Below, one piece after another: positions 7,693-11,864 of a stretch of DNA of 11,864 nt. The stretch covers positions 1 through 11,864 of the forward strand of contig DGOD01000267.1 of the NCBI GenBank assembly GCA_002389265.1. Reading direction: 5' to 3'. This DNA comes from Gammaproteobacteria bacterium UBA4475. Lineage in GTDB: Bacteria; Pseudomonadota; Gammaproteobacteria; Pseudomonadales; Azotimanducaceae. A model generated the notes under the pieces. It saw only the letters and a program-made list of their open reading frames with translations. It searched no databases and had not been told where the DNA came from. The stretch's first letter is position 1, and every line of letters begins with the position of its first letter. The translations under genes and the position numbers were made by a program.

Positions 7693-7742
7693 CCGCTTAA
7701 CCTCTACCAGGGGCAGCTTCCCCTGAGTAAGGGTTAAAGCGG
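7693..7742. terminator. Long imperfect hairpin, possible bidirectional terminator
   Basis: Outer arms CCGCTTAACC (7693-7702) and GGTTAAAGCGG (7732-7742) pair with one bulged base. Inner arms CAGGGG (7708-7713) and CCCCTG (7720-7725) pair around CAGCTT, and the segments between them are also partly complementary. The structure sits between two convergent genes, 116 bases after one stop and about 155 after the other, where a bidirectional terminator would be expected. It lacks a T-run on either side. Confidence 0.45.
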
Positions 7743-7846
7743 TCAGGCATATACCACTACTTTGACGCCAAGACGCAGTTGCGAATGGCGTGCTACGAAC
7801 ATGCTTTCGAGCTGTAGGATGAGTTATCAAGGTAAGCGAGAGAGAC

Positions 7847-7864
7847 AAATTGACTCTGGCCCCC
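7847..7864. repeat. GGGGTC-family repeat fragment, copy A
   Basis: AAATTGACTCTGGCCCCC resembles TTGGCTCTGACCCCC at 11182-11196 in the same orientation, with 13 of 15 bases shared in the TTGRCTCTGRCCCCC core. Both resemble the CTCTGACCCC sequences that often flank REP-associated transposase genes. This one lies just beyond the 3' end of the monooxygenase gene. Confidence 0.5.
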
Positions 7865-7896
7865 TGCTATGACCACTGAAATTCTCACCCCTGAAA

Positions 7897-9735
7897 TTAA
7901 CTTAGCTCGACACCATCCAGTGTTCCGGCTTCACGCCAGTCCTTGAGTAGTTTATTAAAAGCAATGATGCCCGGCACATAGGTTGAATTTTGTACATTCG
8001 CTGTAGTTGGCTGACCTTCACGATTGTAGTAACCCGGCGTGCAGTCCTGCAGGAATCTAGATGAAGCTGTACCTGACCCCGCCAGTTCAACAATATGATC
8101 GACCCATTGCTGTTCCGCCTCTGTGGTTGGTTCTGCTACCTGCTTACCGCGCTTCTTAACCTCGTCAATAATGTAGCTGACGTGCACAGCCTGATCATCG
8201 AACATCGACGTCATATTGGGGGAAAGCGCATTCTGATTGATACCAATGGTGAACCAGTTAGGAAAGCCATGGCTGCTCAAACCGTGGAGTGTTCTATAAC
8301 CCTTGGCCCAGTGATCGTAGAGAGATTCGCCGTTTCGACCGAGGGTGTCGAAATCTACCCGGCGATGAGCCGCTGTGGTGATTTCAAATCCAGTAGAATA
8401 GATGATGCAATCCACCTCATATTCAACGCCATTGGCAACAATACCTTTTTCGGTAATGGCCTCGACCCCTTTCGATCCGCTGACGTCAACCAGCGCCACA
8501 TTGGCACGGCTGAAAGCGGCCAGGTAGTCGTCGTTAAATGTCGGCCGTTTGCAGAACTGCCGGTACCAGGGCTTTAGTTTCTCGGCCGCTTCATGATTAT
8601 CACACTCGGCTTCAACTCTGGCCCTGATTTCGTTCATCTTCTGGAAGTCAGCAATCTCAGCCCGTAGTGCAATCTCGGCCATATCAAGATTACCGCTGTC
8701 AGCGTTTCTGTTCATCAATGAAAGTCCAATGCGCCGGGCGATATCCGTCCAGCCATCATTCACCAGGTCATTGGCAAACTCCTGGCCGAATAGTACCGCC
8801 GCAAAATTCTCCCTTCGCTCGCGTTGCCAACCAGGTTCAAGCGATTTGTACCATGCCTCGTCGGTGGGTTTGTTGCCTCTAAGATCGACCGACGATGGTG
8901 TTCGCTGAAACACAAAGAGTTTCTCGGCGTGCTTGCCCAGGAACGGCACACACTGAATGGCCGTGGCGCCGGTGCCGATAATGGCAACCTTCTTATCCGC
9001 CAATTTGGTCAATCCACCCTTGTGATCACCACCTGTGTAGTCATAGTCCCAACGAGACGTATGGAAGGTATGGCCCTTAAACGACTTGATACCGGGAATG
9101 CCGGGCAATTTAGGTCGGTTAGCGGGGCCTGTTGCCTGGATAACAAACTGCGCTTTGATGTCGTCGTGATGATTGGTTGAAACCTGCCAGCATTGTTCCT
9201 CTTCGAGCCAACGAACTTCTTTCACGCGTGTCTGAAAGATCGCGTTGTCATACAGGCCAAAGTGGTGACCAATTCTCTGGGTATGCTCAAATATTTCCGG
9301 CGCATAGGAGTACTTCTCCTTAGGCATGTAGCCAATTTCATCAAGCAGGGGCAGGTAACAGTAGGATTCGATATCGCACTGGGCACCAGGGTAGCGATTC
9401 CAGTACCAGGTACCGCCGAAATCACCACCGGATTCAATAATGCGGATATCTGTAATTCCTCTTTCTTTGAGCCTGGCGGCGGTCATCAACCCGCTGAACC
9501 CAGCACCGATGATGGCAACAGTAATATTAAGACCGAGAGGATCGCGGTTGATCTCCTCCACATAGGGGTCCGTGTCTGCATATTCAGCGAACTCAGATGC
9601 TGCTTCTATGTACTGGTTTTCACCATCTTCGCGGACTCGCTTGTCACGCTCTGACCGGTACTTCTCACGGAGTGCCTGTGGGTCAAAATCCAGATCTGGA
9701 AACATGTTGTGGAGTCGTTCGCGTTCTGTGGTCAT
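7897..9735 (-). CDS. Type I Baeyer-Villiger monooxygenase, cyclododecanone/cyclopentadecanone monooxygenase-like
   Basis: A 612-residue FAD- and NADPH-dependent enzyme that inserts one oxygen of O2 next to a ketone, giving an ester or lactone. The FAD Rossmann motif is GAGFSG (77-82). The second family motif GGTWYWNRYPGAQCD is at 107-121, the Baeyer-Villiger fingerprint FKGHTFHTSRWD at 219-230, and the NADPH motif GTGATA at 254-259. KRP at 396-398 places R397 where the flavin-peroxide-stabilising arginine lies in this class. The roughly 70-residue N-terminal extension, the WDYDYTGG stretch and the CTPGYYNREG near the C-terminus agree with the large-ring ketone monooxygenases (about 600 aa). 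The exact ketone is not fixed by sequence; steroid, terpenoid or macrocyclic ketones are all plausible. The ATG at 9735 has the SD AGGGGG five bases upstream. It lies 258 bases downstream of the amidohydrolase on the same strand and has its own likely promoter. Confidence 0.92.
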   Translation of the reverse strand: MTTERERLHNMFPDLDFDPQALREKYRSERDKRVREDGENQYIEAASEFAEYADTDPYVEEINRDPLGLNITVAIIGAGFSGLMTAARLKERGITDIRIIESGGDFGGTWYWNRYPGAQCDIESYCYLPLLDEIGYMPKEKYSYAPEIFEHTQRIGHHFGLYDNAIFQTRVKEVRWLEEEQCWQVSTNHHDDIKAQFVIQATGPANRPKLPGIPGIKSFKGHTFHTSRWDYDYTGGDHKGGLTKLADKKVAIIGTGATAIQCVPFLGKHAEKLFVFQRTPSSVDLRGNKPTDEAWYKSLEPGWQRERRENFAAVLFGQEFANDLVNDGWTDIARRIGLSLMNRNADSGNLDMAEIALRAEIADFQKMNEIRARVEAECDNHEAAEKLKPWYRQFCKRPTFNDDYLAAFSRANVALVDVSGSKGVEAITEKGIVANGVEYEVDCIIYSTGFEITTAAHRRVDFDTLGRNGESLYDHWAKGYRTLHGLSSHGFPNWFTIGINQNALSPNMTSMFDDQAVHVSYIIDEVKKRGKQVAEPTTEAEQQWVDHIVELAGSGTASSRFLQDCTPGYYNREGQPTTANVQNSTYVPGIIAFNKLLKDWREAGTLDGVELS

Positions 9736-9775
9736 ATATCCCCCTGTTCTCGATGCAGTAGGTTCTCTTAACGGG

Positions 9776-9806
9776 AGTATATTGTCAAAGTTGAGTACAT
9801 TTGTAA
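9776..9806 (-). promoter_or_regulatory. Possible sigma70 promoter of the monooxygenase gene
   Basis: On the minus strand TATACT (9781-9776) is a good -10 match. TTACAA (9806-9801) lies 19 bases upstream as a weak -35. The start codon would lie about 33 bases after the transcription start. The spacing is longer than ideal, so this is tentative. Confidence 0.35.
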
Positions 9807-9853
9807 TTCGCTGGCGGAATCATTAGGTCCGGAAATCGGGACATCCAGCGTCC

Positions 9854-9873
9854 GTGATTTGTTCGACAATCAC
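9854..9873. promoter_or_regulatory. Inverted repeat upstream of the monooxygenase, operator candidate
   Basis: GTGATT (9854-9859) and AATCAC (9868-9873) form a dyad. Allowing one extra T, it extends inward to GT/AC around TCG. It lies about 120 bases upstream of the monooxygenase start and 50-75 bases upstream of the proposed promoter, a reasonable place for a regulator site. No regulator gene is in the window. Confidence 0.3.
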
Positions 9874-9993
9874 ACTAGTGGATACCGCGCGCACTATATT
9901 CAGCCGATAATGATGTACTGATTGACCATTCGCCGTCAGATAGAAGCGCTGCGATAATGACTCAGGCACTTGGCGCTGACCCTGTAAATTAAA

Positions 9994-11109
9994 TTACAAC
10001 CCGAATACTTTGACTGCATTATCGCCAAGTACTGCTGCCTGACGGGCTGGCGACAAACCTTTCACAGCATCTCGGATCAATGTGGGCGCTGCAAGGGTTG
10101 AATCTACATGGGGATAGTCAGAACCCCAAAGAATACGATCTTCTCCCACGAGATCGAGCATCGCGCCGATGGTTCGCTCTTCCGGTTCCGCCACGAAGTA
10201 ACAATTGCGCTGGATGTACTCGCTAGGCTTAAGTTTGAGCGGTGGCTGCATAAAGGTTCCAAAGAAATTGTGCTTCTCATCCAACCGATCCATCAGGTAG
10301 GCCGCGAATCCGCATCCTGCCTCGACCGCGACCAGTTTCAGTGCTGGAAATCGATCAAATACACCGTCGACAATCATTGACGCCATGGCGGGTATCAGTT
10401 GTCCTGTGGCGCCCATCGCAAAGGTAAAGACCGGCCCCGGCGCTGTTTCATGCCATGCGAGGAATGGAACCGCCGCGCCACCGAACCGAACGATCACATG
10501 CAGGCAACCGGGTATACCCGCCTCCTCACATAGCGCCCAGATGCGATCGAAGTGCGCCTCTCCCGGACGCATGCCGGCGACAACTTCCGGTGGCACAAAA
10601 ATGCCTTTGAAGCCTTTTGCGATGCAGTGTTCAAGTTCGCTGACAGCGCTGTCGACATCGTGCCAATTCAGAATCGCGATCGGCACCACACGGCTCTTCG
10701 CTTGCAGAAAAAATTCGTTCTGCCATCGGTTGTAGGCACGGCAATAGGCGCTGTTGAGCGCCATGTCGGCCAATGGGAACGGCAGGATGCCGATTGTTGG
10801 AAAGAGAACGCCGCGATCCACCTGCCAGTCGTCCAGCAATGCGATCCGGGCGCGAGGCTCATAGCTGGCGGGCTCACAGCCGTCGATATATTTAAGGCTA
10901 CCGGCAAACAACTGGTCTCGAGGGACATGGGCACCACCAAGGCCTGCAAGCCGACCTTCAAGCATGGGCTCTTCACCGATCAGGAGGACTTCGACGCCAT
11001 CCCGCTCTTCAATCCTGATGGCACGGTCCCGATATTCCGGCTCTAAATAATTAAGCCAGAGGTCCGCAGGTTCCATAACATGGGAATCACAGTCGATGAC
11101 CGTCATCAT
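9994..11109 (-). CDS. Amidohydrolase-2 family metal-dependent hydrolase/decarboxylase
   Basis: A 371-residue TIM-barrel enzyme of the amidohydrolase-2 group (relatives include ACMSD-type decarboxylases and hydrolases used on aromatic or steroid breakdown products). Near the N-terminus, VIDCDSHVMEPADLW carries D8-x-H10 in place of the classic HxH. Further metal or active-site positions are H204 (LHVIVRFG), H280 (DEKHNFF) and D331 (WGSDYPH). VAVEAGCGF (260-268) is also typical of the group. The ATG at 11109 is preceded by GGAG at six bases, whereas an in-frame ATG at 11127, six codons earlier, has no SD; I prefer 11109. The monooxygenase lies downstream on the same strand, 258 bases on, suggesting a shared catabolic role. 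The reaction is not determined by sequence: hydrolysis of an ester or lactone, or decarboxylation, are both open. Confidence 0.85.
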   Translation of the reverse strand: MMTVIDCDSHVMEPADLWLNYLEPEYRDRAIRIEERDGVEVLLIGEEPMLEGRLAGLGGAHVPRDQLFAGSLKYIDGCEPASYEPRARIALLDDWQVDRGVLFPTIGILPFPLADMALNSAYCRAYNRWQNEFFLQAKSRVVPIAILNWHDVDSAVSELEHCIAKGFKGIFVPPEVVAGMRPGEAHFDRIWALCEEAGIPGCLHVIVRFGGAAVPFLAWHETAPGPVFTFAMGATGQLIPAMASMIVDGVFDRFPALKLVAVEAGCGFAAYLMDRLDEKHNFFGTFMQPPLKLKPSEYIQRNCYFVAEPEERTIGAMLDLVGEDRILWGSDYPHVDSTLAAPTLIRDAVKGLSPARQAAVLGDNAVKVFGL

Positions 11110-11181
11110 GGTATTCTCCAGTTTCATCGCGACCGACTATAACGCGGTGAGCCCGGCGAAATGAAGTAACTTTTGGAGTAA

Positions 11182-11196
11182 CTTGGCTCTGACCCC
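11182..11196. repeat. GGGGTC-family repeat fragment, copy B
   Basis: TTGGCTCTGACCCCC is the near-direct counterpart of the fragment at 7847-7864. It lies about 75 bases upstream of the amidohydrolase start. A small direct repeat, AGTAACTT (11165-11172 and 11178-11185), overlaps it on the left. Confidence 0.5.
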
Positions 11197-11208
11197 CGCG
11201 AGTGCCTA

Positions 11209-11214
11209 ATTATA
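11209..11214 (-). promoter_or_regulatory. Candidate -10 box of the amidohydrolase gene
   Basis: On the minus strand this is an exact TATAAT, about 100 bases upstream of the ATG at 11109. No good -35 box is found 16-18 bases further up, so it is a weak candidate. The transcript leader would contain the repeat fragment at 11182-11196. Confidence 0.25.
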
Positions 11215-11311
11215 AGTGATTGAGATATGCGCGATTGTTTTGAAGCGTTGCACTAAACTCAAAAACAGGGATTTTTGAAAGCGTCAGGAGTATTAAGAAG
11301 AATTAACCACG

Positions 11312-11539
11312 TTTTCCTGCCGGTTACCAAGTATGTGTTTCAGAAAAGTCATCCTCGTATTGACAGAGTTCAGGAAGATCTCAGCAATAGATAGCCTGCA
11401 GTGAAGGCCGAGGCGCCGGCTCGGGCTGAACGTGCGATTCTGTCGTGAGCTCCCCCACGATTGGCGAATGACCACGGCGGTGTTCACCAGGCAACTGGCC
11501 AACCCCGAGGCCCGCAACACCGATCGTCTGAAACCCTGA
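11312..11539 (+). pseudogene. Decayed 3' copy of the left-edge unknown gene
   Basis: The first 28 bases (11312-11339) are identical to the reverse complement of 47-74, and similarity continues at a lower level to 11384 (against 1). The frame reads FLPVTKYVFQKSHPRIDRVQ then EDLSNR and a stop at 11392-11394. The same frame continues AVKAEAPARAERAILS to a second stop. A shifted frame then gives ELPHDWRMTTAVFTRQLANP and EARNTDRLKP, ending in TGA at 11537-11539. About 58 N-terminal codons are missing. With two stops, a frameshift and no start, this is a relic. The protein family is not recognised; the conserved-looking C-terminal part suggests a once-real small protein. Confidence 0.6.
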
Positions 11540-11633
11540 ACCGCCACTAATTCAGTAGACACTTTTAGGCCTCACTAACTAACTGCCGTTCGAATTCTAC
11601 GGGCGACAGTAAATTGTTTGCAGTATGCCTGCC
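11540..11633 (-). mobile_element. 3' end of an IS3-family insertion sequence with OrfB C-terminus
   Basis: Reading minus from 11633, the peptide GGRHTANNLLSPVEFERQLV then SEA ends at a TAA (11565-11567). This is the characteristic end of IS3-family OrfB transposases (RRHSANNLMSPVEFE type). The following bases AAGTGTCTACTGAATTAGTG (minus strand, to about 11547) look like the terminal inverted repeat. The outer end lies right beside the stop codon of the neighbouring pseudogene, so the IS probably inserted just past that gene. Only the last 23 or so codons remain. It belongs to a different subgroup from the fragment at 2070-2186, judging by the ends. Confidence 0.7.
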
Positions 11634-11710
11634 TCCAGGGTTTTAGCTCATTCGCGCGCGAAAATAAATTAGGTGATGCGCTCAAAAATAGGTTACGGTC
11701 AACAAAAATA

Positions 11711-11724
11711 TTGATTTAGATCAA
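11711..11724. promoter_or_regulatory. Perfect FNR/Anr-type box
   Basis: TTGAT-TTAG-ATCAA matches the consensus TTGAT-N4-ATCAA of oxygen-sensing FNR/Anr regulators in every defined position. It lies 18 bases before the GTG at 11743. This is too close to the start for ordinary activation from -41.5, so repression or a later true start is possible. Confidence 0.6.
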
Positions 11725-11742
11725 AAACTAAGAGGTAGAATC

Positions 11743-11864
11743 GTGGGGCATGAGGGAATTCATCTAGCCGAACTAGTAACGGGTATTACGCTATTAATGC
11801 TCGTTGCTGCATTAACAACCATTTTCAGCAAAAGAATAAAACAGTTACCACTTACGATTGGTCT
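11743..11864 (+). CDS. N-terminus of a probable CPA1-type Na+/H+ antiporter, runs off right edge
   Basis: From GTG at 11743 the frame stays open to the window end for about 40 codons and reads VGHEGIHLAELVTGITLLML, then VAALTTIFSKRIKQLPLTIG. A short polar start is followed by one hydrophobic helix (about residues 9-28) and then a basic KRIKQLPLTIGL. This closely resembles the first helix and the RRL.LPYTVGL junction of CPA1 sodium/proton exchangers. AAGAGGT lies a few bases upstream as SD. An ATG at 11750 is in another frame; an in-frame ATG at 11797 would cut the helix. With only the first helix visible, other polytopic transporters cannot be excluded. Confidence 0.55.
   Translation, partial: MGHEGIHLAELVTGITLLMLVAALTTIFSKRIKQLPLTIG

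Larger units (their letters stand above)
7578..7896. other. Gene-free stretch between convergent genes
   Basis: These 319 bases separate the convergent PPOX and monooxygenase genes. They contain the long hairpin at 7693-7742 and the CTCTGGCCCCC element at 7847-7864. There is also an 8-base direct repeat, CTGAAATT (7876-7883 and 7891-7898), that overlaps the monooxygenase stop codon. I found no credible gene on either strand. Confidence 0.4.

Noticed and set aside
7693..7742. Integron attC site
   Set aside because: GCTTAAC fits one attC core half, but the partner GTTAAAGC has an extra base and does not fit the other half. There is no second site, cassette spacing or integrase.
7645..7848. 67-codon minus-strand frame in the gap before the monooxygenase
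   Set aside because: No SD, no recognised motif, and part of it is encoded by the palindromic hairpin.
8095..9654. Several plus-strand frames of 70-160 codons across the monooxygenase gene
   Set aside because: All are antisense to the monooxygenase and show no motifs or start signals.
9970..9998. GCTGACCCTGTAAATTA as another member of the GGGGTC repeat family
   Set aside because: The order of bases around CTGACCC does not match the other copies, and the AT-rich dyad overlaps the amidohydrolase stop codon; similarity is too slight.

Overview
The window looks like an accessory stretch of a proteobacterial chromosome, most likely a gammaproteobacterium. That placement is an inference from the Shine-Dalgarno (SD) style, the secreted-protein and enzyme types, a canonical FNR/Anr box and the gene-flanking GGGGTC-type repeats; no ribosomal or other taxonomic marker is present. 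It reads as a mosaic. Single genes or gene pairs that look intact are separated by unusually long non-coding gaps holding broken genes, insertion-sequence (IS) ends and palindromes.

Layout. Positions 1-237 (minus) hold the start of an unrecognised small gene that runs off the left edge. A 9-bp tandem repeat lies just upstream of it. Next is a secreted 189-aa protein (533-1102, minus). A gap of about 500 bp follows, ending in a MITE-like element whose 34-bp arms lie at 1431-1464 and 1566-1599. A truncated, frameshifted 2-oxopent-4-enoate hydratase pseudogene (1601-2022) abuts that element and is followed by the 5' end of an IS3-family element. Then come an IlvD/Edd-family dehydratase (2406-4136) and a GT1-type, sterol-glucosyltransferase-like enzyme (4273-5667), both on plus. 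A gap with a perfect 36-bp palindrome separates these from a secreted protein built of two repeated Cys-containing halves (6015-6758). A PPOX-family flavoprotein (6957-7577) follows. On the minus strand are a type I Baeyer-Villiger monooxygenase of the cyclododecanone/cyclopentadecanone type (7897-9735) and an amidohydrolase-2 family enzyme (9994-11109). The right end has a decayed copy of the left-edge gene in opposite orientation (11312-11539), the 3' end of another IS3-family element, and the start of a probable Na+/H+ antiporter (from 11743) preceded by a perfect FNR/Anr-type box.

How the genes may work together. The monooxygenase (ketone to ester or lactone), the amidohydrolase, the dehydratase and the hydratase relic are all enzyme types found in catabolism of cyclic ketones, steroids or aromatics. 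They suggest a catabolic accessory region, but no complete pathway is visible and the substrates are not determined by the sequence. I see no strong evidence for a wholly new system. The most unusual features are the inverted pair of gene copies near both window ends, the GGGGTC-family repeats at module borders, and the two-repeat secreted protein.
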